Shown here piece by piece: positions 43,473 to 51,901 of a stretch of 64,000 bases of DNA (the first letter of the stretch is position 1; the number at the start of each line of letters is the position of its first letter). The stretch covers positions 1,426,001-1,490,000 of the forward strand of contig NZ_CP145608.1 in NCBI RefSeq assembly GCF_036884295.1, read 5' to 3'. A program made the position numbers and the translations under genes. The notes beneath the pieces were generated by a model that was not told where the DNA came from, did no database searches, and saw nothing but the letters and a program-made list of their open reading frames with translations. This stretch comes from Brochothrix thermosphacta DSM 20171 = FSL F6-1036 (GTDB lineage Bacteria; Bacillota; Bacilli; Lactobacillales; Listeriaceae).

Positions 43473-43503
43473 AATGACAGGAAACTTGCGCATCCTGTCA
43501 TTC
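43473..43503 (-). terminator. Terminator between the ABC operon and yesLMN
   Basis: On the minus strand AATGACAGG pairs perfectly with CCTGTCATT around a 13-nt loop. A T-rich but interrupted tail (TTAGTTTATTT) follows, so it may only partly terminate. It lies 20 bp after the binding-protein stop. Confidence 0.7.
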
Positions 43504-43522
43504 GATTTAGCTACGAATACGC

Positions 43523-44995
43523 TTATTTAGCTTCTGCCATAAAAGCATCGTATTGTTTTTGCATTTCTTTTTGAACTTTAGAGAAGCCAGCTGTTTCCAG
43601 TTTTTTGTTCATTTCTGGTACTGCAACTGTTGGATCTAATGTTCCTGTGTTTAAGCCATCAAGGTATTGGCTCATCACGTTGTTTAAGTTACTGATTTCG
43701 TTTTTAACTGTTTCTGTGTTAAAGACAAAACCAAGAATTGGCGATTCAATTGCATCTTCAATCGATTTATCACGCGCTTCGATTTGTTTGTCTGTAATTG
43801 TTTCATCTGCATATAAAATCTTGTTGTTTGCAGTGTTCCATGCAGCCATGTGCATGTTTGGTTGGTAACCTTCTAATAATTTAGAACGATCATCTCCAAC
43901 TTTTTCCCACGCTTCGCCTTCAACACCTAATACAAGGCCATTAAGCAATTCTGGATCTGAATTTAACAAACCTAAGAATTCAACTGATTTGTCGATGTTT
44001 TTAGAACCACTTGAAACAACAAAACTTGCCATTTGAGCAGCTTGAGTTGTTTTCAATGGTACAGAAATAGCTTTAGAAACAAGCTCTTGACCAGCTGCTT
44101 GCGTTAATATTGTATCACCATAATCAAAGGGTCCTTGTGTTTCTTGACGAGCGAACCAAGTTGATGAATCCAACGGATACTCTGTGTTACTTGTAGACGC
44201 ATCTTTTGCAATGTAACCCGCTTTGTAGAAATCATGTAACGTTTGGTAAGCTGTCATCATCCCTTTTTCTTCAAATGGGTTGATGATTTTTTTAGTATCA
44301 CCATTTAGATCAACACCAAACGGTAAACCATTACCTAAAGCAAAATCAAAACCTGCTTCAGCACGGAAACCTTGTCCGACTGCGATTGGCATTACTTTAG
44401 GTTCTTTTTCTTTAATCGTTTCTAATAATGGTTCAACATCAGCATATGTTTTTACTTTGCTAATATCTAAGTTATATTTATCAACGAATTTTTTATTAAA
44501 TGTTAACATTTGTTGTGAAAAGATGTTTGCGTTTACAGGGAATGCGTACATTTTGCCATCAATCGTGTTACCTTTGATGTATGACTCATCGAGCATTTTG
44601 TAAGCAGCTTCTGCTTTTTCAGGTAATAACTTAGTCAAGTCAGCGTATGCACCTTTTTGAGCATTAGTTACATAGTTTTTAGCAAGCGCAATATCATAAT
44701 TTTCTCCAGAAGATACAATTACAGACATTTTTTGCTCGTAATCACCCCAACCAATGTACTGAATGTTTACTTTCGCACCAATTTTATCTTCAATGCGTTT
44801 GTTAGCAATTTCCATTAATTGATCGTAATTTTTTGGTTTATCACCAATTTGGTACATTAACAATGTTGGTGTATCCCCTTTATCAGTTGTTTTTGCTTTT
44901 TTATCCCCCGATAAACTACCACAACCTGCTAATGCTCCTACTGCTAAAACTGTCACTAATGATGTTGCAACGACTTTACTCCACTTTTTCATCAT
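43523..44995 (-). CDS. Oligosaccharide-binding lipoprotein (LplA type)
   Basis: 490-aa extracellular solute-binding protein. The lipoprotein signal MMKKWSKVVATSLVTVLAVG precedes the lipobox LAGC (Cys at about 25). A family 1 binding fold follows, and the C-terminal part (ESPILGFVFNTETVKNEISN and onward) matches the DUF3502 region of LplA/YtcQ-like proteins. Operon order is LplB, LplC, LplA. The substrate is inferred to be mannose-containing oligosaccharides from the neighbouring glycosidases. Confidence 0.9.
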   Translation of the reverse strand: MMKKWSKVVATSLVTVLAVGALAGCGSLSGDKKAKTTDKGDTPTLLMYQIGDKPKNYDQLMEIANKRIEDKIGAKVNIQYIGWGDYEQKMSVIVSSGENYDIALAKNYVTNAQKGAYADLTKLLPEKAEAAYKMLDESYIKGNTIDGKMYAFPVNANIFSQQMLTFNKKFVDKYNLDISKVKTYADVEPLLETIKEKEPKVMPIAVGQGFRAEAGFDFALGNGLPFGVDLNGDTKKIINPFEEKGMMTAYQTLHDFYKAGYIAKDASTSNTEYPLDSSTWFARQETQGPFDYGDTILTQAAGQELVSKAISVPLKTTQAAQMASFVVSSGSKNIDKSVEFLGLLNSDPELLNGLVLGVEGEAWEKVGDDRSKLLEGYQPNMHMAAWNTANNKILYADETITDKQIEARDKSIEDAIESPILGFVFNTETVKNEISNLNNVMSQYLDGLNTGTLDPTVAVPEMNKKLETAGFSKVQKEMQKQYDAFMAEAK

Positions 44996-45011
44996 TATAC
45001 CCCCAATTTTT

Positions 45012-45929
45012 TTATTCTTTCACGCCACCAATTGTTAAGCCACTTACAAAGTATTTTTGGAAGAATGGATAGCTTAAAGCAATCGGCAACGTTGAAATTA
45101 CTACCATTGCCATACGTGTTGCTTCTTTTGGTATCGCTTGAGCACCACTACTCAATGCTGTACTCATACTCGCATTTTGTGTCATGTACTCAATGTTAGC
45201 TTGAATCTTCATTAAAAGGTATTGCAATGGAACTAAATTGTCGCTTTGAATGTATAACAAAGCATTGAACCAATCGTTCCAAAATCCTAGTGCTGCAAAC
45301 AAACTAATGGTTGCAATCCCAGGCACTGCTAAAGGTAAAACAATTTGACCGAAAATACGCAACTCGCTCGCACCATCAATACGTGCAGATTCAATGATTG
45401 CATCTGGCACCGTTCGTTTAAAGAACGTACGCATTACAATGATATTGAACGGGCTGATAGCCATCGGTAAAATCAATGCCCAAATTGTATCTTTTAAACC
45501 CAACATCGATGTCATAACAATGTAGTTTGGTACCATTCCGGCACTGAAAAGCATTGTGATTAAACAAGCGATTGTAAAGAATTTACGTAAGATAAAGTCT
45601 GGACGTGAGATTGCATAGGCATAAGTTGATGTGAACGTTGTATTAATCAACGTCCCTACAACTGTTACCATCACAGTCACAAATAATGATTGGAGCAATT
45701 GCTCTTTAAGATCCGCTAAATAGCGGTAACCATCTAAACTCCACTCGGATGGCCATAATGAATAACCATTCGTTACGAGAGAGTTTTCACTTGTCAGTGA
45801 GATGATTATTACGAAAAGAAAGGGAAATACGCATGATAAGGCAAACAACGCTAGAAACACATTAAAGAATATATCAGCTTTTTTTCCGAAGGAACGTACT
45901 CCCACTTTTTGTATTTTTTTCTTACGCAT
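45012..45929 (-). CDS. Oligosaccharide ABC permease, LplC/YtcP type
   Basis: 305 aa with six hydrophobic segments. The EAA loop, which docks the ATPase, is at about 195-214 (ESARIDGASELRIFGQIVLP). FNIIVMRTFFKRTVPDAIIE precedes it. It is the second gene of the transporter operon, 20 bp from each neighbour. Confidence 0.92.
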   Translation of the reverse strand: MRKKKIQKVGVRSFGKKADIFFNVFLALFALSCVFPFLFVIIISLTSENSLVTNGYSLWPSEWSLDGYRYLADLKEQLLQSLFVTVMVTVVGTLINTTFTSTYAYAISRPDFILRKFFTIACLITMLFSAGMVPNYIVMTSMLGLKDTIWALILPMAISPFNIIVMRTFFKRTVPDAIIESARIDGASELRIFGQIVLPLAVPGIATISLFAALGFWNDWFNALLYIQSDNLVPLQYLLMKIQANIEYMTQNASMSTALSSGAQAIPKEATRMAMVVISTLPIALSYPFFQKYFVSGLTIGGVKE

Positions 45930-45949
45930 AGGTTCGTCTCTCCTTCTTT

Positions 45950-46879
45950 TTAGAATAATGCTGATGAATCATCTAGCTTACGCACGACTGCATTCGCAGC
46001 GATTAATAGAACACACCCAACAACTGATTGATACAATCCAGCTGCAGCAGCCATTCCAATATCTCCTGTGTTTGCTAAACCGTTGTAAACATATGTGTCT
46101 AGTACAGAAGTTACTTCGTAAAGCACCCCTGAGTTACGTGTTACCTGGTAAAACAGTCCAAAATCCGCTTTGAAAATATTACCCACTGAAAGAATTGATA
46201 AGATTGTAATTAACGGAATCAGTTGTGGTAAAGTAACGTGGCGAATTTGTTGCCACTTAGTTGCACCATCAACCATTGCTGCTTCGTAGTATGTTGGGTT
46301 AATACCCATAATCGCTGCGAAGTAGATGATACTGCTGTAACCAACGGATTTCCATACACCGAGTACAATTAAGATAAACGGCCAATATTTCGGTTCGTTA
46401 TACCAGTTAATTGCTTCACCACCGAATGATGTAATCATTGAGTTAAGGAGTCCTTTGTCCGGGCTTAAGAAAGCGTATACAAAATAACCAATAATTACCC
46501 ATGATAAAAAGTAAGGCAGTAACATTGATGTTTGATAAATCTTAATCATCTTACGTGAGCGAATTTCACTCAATACAACTGCAAAGAGGATCGCACATAC
46601 CAAACCAATCAGGATAAACGCAATGTTATACAATAATGTATTTCTTGTAATTAGATAGGCATCTGACGAAGAAAACAAGAACTTAAAGTTATCAAATCCG
46701 ATCCATGGGCTATTTTTCAAACTGGCAAGGAAGCCGTCTGGCGAATAGCGGAAATCTTTGAAGGCAACAATGTTTCCTAATACAGGAATATAGAAGAAGA
46801 AGATCATCCATATAAAACCTGGTAATGCCATAAATATTAATGCACGATGTTTATAACACTTTTTTAGCTTTTTTTTCAT
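45950..46879 (-). CDS. Oligosaccharide ABC permease, LplB/YteP type
   Basis: 309 aa with six hydrophobic segments and the EAA loop at about 206-226 (EAAMVDGATKWQQIRHVTLP). The N-terminal basic patch MKKKLKKCYKHR precedes the first membrane helix. It is the first gene of the LplB-C-A operon, with GGGGGAGG before the ATG. There is no ATPase gene in the operon. Confidence 0.92.
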   Translation of the reverse strand: MKKKLKKCYKHRALIFMALPGFIWMIFFFYIPVLGNIVAFKDFRYSPDGFLASLKNSPWIGFDNFKFLFSSSDAYLITRNTLLYNIAFILIGLVCAILFAVVLSEIRSRKMIKIYQTSMLLPYFLSWVIIGYFVYAFLSPDKGLLNSMITSFGGEAINWYNEPKYWPFILIVLGVWKSVGYSSIIYFAAIMGINPTYYEAAMVDGATKWQQIRHVTLPQLIPLITILSILSVGNIFKADFGLFYQVTRNSGVLYEVTSVLDTYVYNGLANTGDIGMAAAAGLYQSVVGCVLLIAANAVVRKLDDSSALF

Positions 46880-46921
46880 TTTTCCACCTCCCCCATAAAT
46901 GAAGCGCTTACTTCTATAACT

Positions 46922-46989
46922 ATCATAATAATTTACGCACTGAAAAGTAAGTCACAAAGTATAGGTATATCATTACAAATTATAGGTAT
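46922..46989 (-). promoter_or_regulatory. ABC operon promoter with 21-bp-phased activator repeats
   Basis: On the minus strand the -10 box TATGAT (46922-46927) and a weak -35 TTACTT (46945-46950) are 17 bp apart. Immediately upstream, ATACCTATACTTTGT (46954-46968) and ATACCTATAATTTGT (46975-46989) match at 14 of 15 bases and are offset by exactly 21 bp. This is the arrangement of AraC-family activator sites. A cre-like AAGTAAGCGCTTCA (46905-46918 region) lies downstream. Confidence 0.65.
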
Positions 46990-46997
46990 GATGACAT

Positions 46998-47095
46998 AAT
47001 TAAAAAAACACGCTGAAAAAGGGTAACACACATTTGTGATTTTTACAGCACAAACACGTATTATACCGCTTCCAGCATGTGTTTAAAACTAATGA
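46998..47095 (-). terminator. Terminator of the GH92 gene (long loop)
   Basis: On the minus strand AACACATGCTG, at the end of the GH92 gene, pairs with CAGC-GTGTT, which is followed by TTTTTAATT. The loop is about 60 nt, so this is less certain than the other terminators. Confidence 0.5.
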
Positions 47096-49293
47096 TTAGT
47101 TGTTAATGAAAATGGTTTTTCTGCGTTACTATACTCACGATCTACTGGTGCTAAAGCCATCGTAAACTTGAGGTTTCCACCTGCCATTAAGCTTTCATGT
47201 TGAATAGCTAAGGCTGTATGGGGTGTCTCGTTTAATGCGACTTCACTCACAAAGTTCGTGTGTGCCTGGTTGCCAGCCGCCTCAACAACAAGCGTTTTGC
47301 CATTAGCTAAGTGAACAGTTGCTTTATCAAACAATGGGATCCCTAACACATATTCGCCAGAACCTGGACATACCGGATAGAATCCTAAGCTCGAAAAGAT
47401 ATACCAACCTGACATGCTGCCATTATCCTCGTCGCCTGGGAAACCATCCCAGCCCGCATTAAAGAGTTCTGTCATTAATTGTTTCACAACTACTTGTGTA
47501 GAAGCTGGTTTACCCACATAGTTGAATAAATAAGGCAGATGGAAACTTGGTTGATTTGATAATGCCACTTGTCCAAAATCAACGGCTGCCATTTCACTCA
47601 TCTCATGTATTTCAAAACCATAGCCCTCTACACCATAAGTCGGTGGCGTGTTACACAACGTGGTCAACTTATCAAAGAAGGCACGTTCGCCCCCATAAGC
47701 AGCGATTAACGCTGCAAAGTCATGGTACGTCGCAAAACCATTTTGCCATGTTGAGCCCTCAGCATAATCTAAGCCCCAACGGTCATGTTTAAAGTCATGA
47801 CGGAAATTACCTTCTTTGTCTTTTGCTCGCATAAAACCAGTGTTCGCATCAAAGATGTTAAGGAAATTGCGTGATTGTTTTTGATACGTTGCTTGTATAT
47901 CCCCTTTGCCTAATACACGCGCCACTTGGCTAATACAGAAATCACTGTAGGCATAATCTAAGGTATGATTCACGCTTTCATGATAATCGAGTGGCACATA
48001 ACCGTATTTCAAGTAATCGAGCGTACCACGACGGCCGTAGTTTCCAGAGGCACTTTTTGTTGTTGCTCCTGCTAACATACCTTCTAAAAATTCTGGCATT
48101 AAATCAGTGGCAAGACCTTTGACAGCAGCATCGGCAATCACAGCATCAATCAGTGTACCTGGCATCATCCCACGTTCATCTGGCGATAACCATTTCGGTA
48201 AAAAGCCCGCTTCACGGTAGGATTGTAGGTAACCTTGTAACATCTCTTCATATTCCTCATGTGCAATTAAAGAATACAAAGGATACACCGTTTTGTAAGT
48301 ATCCCAAAAACCATTGTTTGTATACAAATAACCTGGCTGTACTTTTTTCGCAAGTGTGTTGTAATGTTGGGGTTGGTTTGCTTCATCTAATTCGTAAAAT
48401 TTTTGTGGGAATAAGCACGTACGGTACAAGCACGCATAAAACGTTTTGATTTGCTCTTTATTACGATTTTCAATTTCAATTTTATTTAAATAACTCAACC
48501 ATTTATCAGCGGCGGCTTGCTTGATCGTATCAAATGAATCATTTTCAATGCGTGAGAGATTTAAATCCGCTTGGTCTTGTGATAAAAAGCTCGTTGCTAA
48601 ATGTGTTGTAAGTGTTTCTGCTGCTGGGAAACGAATGTCAAAAATCGGATCCGTTCCAGCATACGTTGTACTCGGCACCAAGGCATCATCTGTGTAATAC
48701 CCTGTCGTTGCCGCATCAATCGCTTGGTCAAAACGAAGTGTAAAGTACATTTTAAAGTCTTTATCCTCACTACCTGAAGCATTTGTAATATAACCTCGTA
48801 CTGTTTTGTTTGCAACATCTACTGCTATTTCACTCGGCCCTTGCGAACGGATGAATAATCCTGGTTGTGAATTTTTGAGGTAACGACTTTGTAAGACACC
48901 ACCGTATGTCGTTGGGCTAAATTCTGTTGTAATTTGATAACGTTCTTGTTTCACTTTAAGATAAAACGGTGAAAATACCGCTTCTTCTGTACGATAGCTG
49001 CTTTGATGATGGAATAAATCACTCTTTACGACGTGACCTACCGTTGGTGCTAATAAAAGTTGTGAAAAATCACCCATCCACGGGCTGGGTTGATGCGTTA
49101 AACGAATGCCTTGGAATGTGCGATCATGCGGGTTAAAATACCAGCTACCGCGTTGATCTGCTGTTTGTACCACAAAATGGTTCATCCCGAAAGGGACGCC
49201 TGTATAAGGTAAGCAGTTCCCGTGTGAAAACGTGTGTTGATTGTTCGTCCCTTGTCTTGTATCTATTTGCAATAAATCCTCTATGTGTAACAT
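47089..49293 (-). CDS. Alpha-1,2-mannosidase, GH92 family
   Basis: 734 aa, calcium-dependent inverting exo-alpha-mannosidase. Family motifs are HGNCLPYTGVPFGMNHF near the N-terminus, NNGFWDTYKTVYPLY and LSPDERGMMPGTLIDAVIADA in the middle, and PGDEDNGSMSGWYIFSSLGF with GIPLFDKATVHL near the end. There is no signal peptide, so it acts in the cytoplasm on imported glycans. It lies 3 bp after the regulator gene. Confidence 0.92.
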   Translation of the reverse strand: MLHIEDLLQIDTRQGTNNQHTFSHGNCLPYTGVPFGMNHFVVQTADQRGSWYFNPHDRTFQGIRLTHQPSPWMGDFSQLLLAPTVGHVVKSDLFHHQSSYRTEEAVFSPFYLKVKQERYQITTEFSPTTYGGVLQSRYLKNSQPGLFIRSQGPSEIAVDVANKTVRGYITNASGSEDKDFKMYFTLRFDQAIDAATTGYYTDDALVPSTTYAGTDPIFDIRFPAAETLTTHLATSFLSQDQADLNLSRIENDSFDTIKQAAADKWLSYLNKIEIENRNKEQIKTFYACLYRTCLFPQKFYELDEANQPQHYNTLAKKVQPGYLYTNNGFWDTYKTVYPLYSLIAHEEYEEMLQGYLQSYREAGFLPKWLSPDERGMMPGTLIDAVIADAAVKGLATDLMPEFLEGMLAGATTKSASGNYGRRGTLDYLKYGYVPLDYHESVNHTLDYAYSDFCISQVARVLGKGDIQATYQKQSRNFLNIFDANTGFMRAKDKEGNFRHDFKHDRWGLDYAEGSTWQNGFATYHDFAALIAAYGGERAFFDKLTTLCNTPPTYGVEGYGFEIHEMSEMAAVDFGQVALSNQPSFHLPYLFNYVGKPASTQVVVKQLMTELFNAGWDGFPGDEDNGSMSGWYIFSSLGFYPVCPGSGEYVLGIPLFDKATVHLANGKTLVVEAAGNQAHTNFVSEVALNETPHTALAIQHESLMAGGNLKFTMALAPVDREYSNAEKPFSLTTNH

Positions 49294-49296
49294 CCC

Positions 49297-50370
49297 TTAT
49301 CCTCCGCTCTCTATCTGACTGCTTTTTCGTACAATCAGTTCGACCGGCACGATGTGCTTCTCCTTCACTTGAGTTGGCTGACTAATTTCTGCCAACAGCG
49401 TTTGACTGGCAATCGTACCCATCTCTTCAAATTTTTGTGAAATCGTTGTTAAACTAGGTTCCAATAGGCTCGCTGCTTGAATGTTATCAAAACCAACGAC
49501 TGCAAAATCAGCTGGTACCTGGTAACCCATTTGTTTCATTGTATTGATTAATTGAATAGCGATAATATCATTTTCCGCAATGACCCCTGTGATGCCTTGA
49601 TCAAGCAATTGACGCGTCACCTGTTCTAAGTAAATACTCACTTCTTCCGTTCCCGTTTTTTTGAGGTGGATGGGCTGTGTGGCCCCCGCTGCATGTAACG
49701 CCTTCATGTAACCGAAGTAACGCTCGCGTACAGATGACACTTCACCCAGATGTTCAGTGCTTACAAATGCGACTTGCTGATGCCCTTGTGCAATTAAATG
49801 TTGTGTCGCTTCAAAACCACCTTGTTGGTTATCCGCAACGACTGCACTAAATGGTAAACTCTCAAATTCTTTATCTAATAAAACGGTTGGTAATGCATTG
49901 AGATGTAAGCCGTAAAGCAACTCCAAATCCGAACTGTTATTCGTTGGATAATAAATGATGCCGGCATATTGCGCCACAATCTCTGCAACATCAGTAGAAG
50001 AAAGATACTGGTGTGGCTGTACTTGTAAACGATAAGACGTTTCTTCTAAACAGCGCAACATCCCTTGCGTATAATCTCCTAAACCTGCATTGTGTGGAAA
50101 AGGCATAATAAAGAGAATATCCGTTTTTGCGACGGTTTTTTCTTCTGTTAAGCCATCTTTGGCACAAACAAAACTTCCTTTGCCACGCAAACGATAAATC
50201 ATCCCCTCATTTTCTAATTCGACCAATGCGCGCTTTGATGTGATACGACTTACCCCATAACGCTCGGAAAGCTCCAATTCAGTCGGTAATTTATCTTCTG
50301 GCAAATAAGTTCCCGCTGTAATGTCTGCTTTTAAATCATTTAATATTTGTTGATACAATGGTTGCTTCAT
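49297..50370 (-). CDS. GntR/LacI-type transcriptional regulator
   Basis: 357 aa. An N-terminal GntR winged helix (1-70: LPTELELSERYGVSRITSKRALVELENEGMI in outline) is joined to a LacI-type sugar-binding domain (about 85-350), as in AraR. It is divergent from the GH125-GH38-ROK operon. ATACCATTGGTAT and related palindromes in the spacer are its likely operators, including one over its own -10. The effector is probably mannose or a mannoside. Confidence 0.9.
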   Translation of the reverse strand: MKQPLYQQILNDLKADITAGTYLPEDKLPTELELSERYGVSRITSKRALVELENEGMIYRLRGKGSFVCAKDGLTEEKTVAKTDILFIMPFPHNAGLGDYTQGMLRCLEETSYRLQVQPHQYLSSTDVAEIVAQYAGIIYYPTNNSSDLELLYGLHLNALPTVLLDKEFESLPFSAVVADNQQGGFEATQHLIAQGHQQVAFVSTEHLGEVSSVRERYFGYMKALHAAGATQPIHLKKTGTEEVSIYLEQVTRQLLDQGITGVIAENDIIAIQLINTMKQMGYQVPADFAVVGFDNIQAASLLEPSLTTISQKFEEMGTIASQTLLAEISQPTQVKEKHIVPVELIVRKSSQIESGG

Positions 50371-50425
50371 TACTCGTTTCTCCTCTCACCCAATCGCATT
50401 TGATATACTATTATTTCATTTTATC

Positions 50426-50438
50426 ATACCATTGGTAT
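50426..50438. promoter_or_regulatory. Operator of the GntR/LacI regulator (autoregulatory)
   Basis: ATACCA-T-TGGTAT is a perfect 13-bp palindrome. On the minus strand it overlaps an extended -10 (TGGTATGAT) of the regulator gene. Assigned by symmetry and position. Confidence 0.65.
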
Positions 50439-50504
50439 ATTATTAACACTTTCCCTCAAAAGACACTGCCAGAATCGCCAATTAAGTTTATTAAAAATTA
50501 ACAA

Positions 50505-50567
50505 TGAAAGCGCTAGACAAATTAAATGATATACCATATAATTAAAAATGTAAATAATGATATATCA
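50505..50567 (+). promoter_or_regulatory. Promoter, cre-like site and operators of the GH125 operon
   Basis: The -35 box TAGACA (50514-50519) and the -10 box TATAAT (50537-50542) are 17 bp apart. A cre-like TGAAAGCGCTAGAC (50505-50518) overlaps the -35. The half-palindromes ATGATATACCAT (50526-50537) and TGATATATCA (50558-50567) resemble the regulator's operator at 50426. Dual control by CcpA and the GntR/LacI protein is inferred. Confidence 0.7.
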
Positions 50568-50587
50568 AATAAAAGGAGTGTTTTTTA

Positions 50588-51877
50588 ATGACTTACACAA
50601 CAGTACCCACATCAGTACAACAATTTATGGATGATATGACAAAACGCGCAGAAGCAGAAAACCCACGTTGGGCGGAGATTTTCAATAAATGTTTTGCCAA
50701 CACATTACTTACAACAGTTAAACGCTTTGACGATGGTTCGACGTTTCTTTTAACAGGTGATATTCCTGCCATGTGGCTACGTGACTCAACAGCTCAAGTT
50801 CGCCCTTACTTAGCAATCGCTAAAGAAGATGACGATTTGCAAGCAATGATTGCAGGCTTAGTAAAACGTCAATTCCGTTACATTAACCTTGATCCTTATG
50901 CGAATGCCTTTAATGAAGAAGCTAACAACGCAGGACATCAAACGGATCACACCGAAATGAACCCCTGGATTTGGGAACGTAAATATGAAATTGATTCATT
51001 ATGTTACCCGATTCAGCTCGCTTACCTTCTCTATAAAGAAACAGGCCGTCGTGATCAATTTGACGCTTCATTTGAAAGCGGTATCACTGAAATTTTGAAG
51101 GTGTGGGAAACTGAACAAAATCATGATCAATCGCCTTACACGTTCGAACGTGACACAACGCGTGTTGAAGATACATTAACACATGACGGTCGCGGCACTC
51201 CCGTTGGACCAACAGGCATGACATGGTCTGGCTTCCGTCCAAGTGATGATGTGTGTAAATACGGTTACTTAGTGCCTTCAAATATGTTTGCCGTGGTTGT
51301 ATTGAGTTACTTAGAAGAAATTTACACTGATTTATTGCCGCAACCCGACGTTGTTGCCCGTGTGACAAAACTTAAAAATGAAATTGATGCGGGGATTAAA
51401 GAATATGCTCAAGTTGCAAATGCAGCGGGTGAAACAGTCTTTGCTTTTGAAGTTGATGGATTAGGTAACCATTCCATTCATGACGATTCAAATGTACCAA
51501 GCCTGATGGCAGCACCTTACTTAGGTTATTGTGCACAAGATGACCCCATTTACTTGGCAACACGTAAAACATTATTAAGCAGTGAAAACCCTTACTATTA
51601 CGAAGGTAAAAATGCCAAAGGTATCGGTAGTTCTCATACGCCTGAAAACTATATTTGGCCGATTGCACTTGCAATTGAAGGCTTAACTACCTCCGATAAA
51701 GCAGATAAAAAACGTATTTTAGATATGTTAGTTGATAACGATGGTGGCACAAACTTAATGCATGAAGGTTTCGACGTCAACGATGCAAACAATTACACTC
51801 GTGAGTGGTTCTCATGGGCAAACATGATGTTCTGTGAATTATTAATGGATTATTACGATATTAAAATCACTGCCTAA
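50588..51877 (+). CDS. Exo-alpha-1,6-mannosidase, GH125 family
   Basis: 429-aa metal-independent inverting glycosidase. GH125 signatures are TGDIPAMWLRDSTAQVRPYL (about 53-72) and MNPWIWERKYEIDSLCYP (about 125-142). FRPSDDVCKYGYLVPSNMFAV and NANNYTREWFSWANMMF near the end carry the catalytic acid and base regions. There is no signal peptide. It is the first gene of the operon, with AAAAGGAG before the ATG. Confidence 0.93.
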   Translation: MTYTTVPTSVQQFMDDMTKRAEAENPRWAEIFNKCFANTLLTTVKRFDDGSTFLLTGDIPAMWLRDSTAQVRPYLAIAKEDDDLQAMIAGLVKRQFRYINLDPYANAFNEEANNAGHQTDHTEMNPWIWERKYEIDSLCYPIQLAYLLYKETGRRDQFDASFESGITEILKVWETEQNHDQSPYTFERDTTRVEDTLTHDGRGTPVGPTGMTWSGFRPSDDVCKYGYLVPSNMFAVVVLSYLEEIYTDLLPQPDVVARVTKLKNEIDAGIKEYAQVANAAGETVFAFEVDGLGNHSIHDDSNVPSLMAAPYLGYCAQDDPIYLATRKTLLSSENPYYYEGKNAKGIGSSHTPENYIWPIALAIEGLTTSDKADKKRILDMLVDNDGGTNLMHEGFDVNDANNYTREWFSWANMMFCELLMDYYDIKITA

Positions 51878-51901
51878 GCGCACTGAAAAAGGAGACGAAC
51901 A

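Noticed and set aside
48597-49293. Secretion of the GH92 mannosidase
   Set aside because: The N-terminus (MLHIEDLLQIDTRQG) is hydrophilic and enters the catalytic domain directly; no signal peptide is seen.
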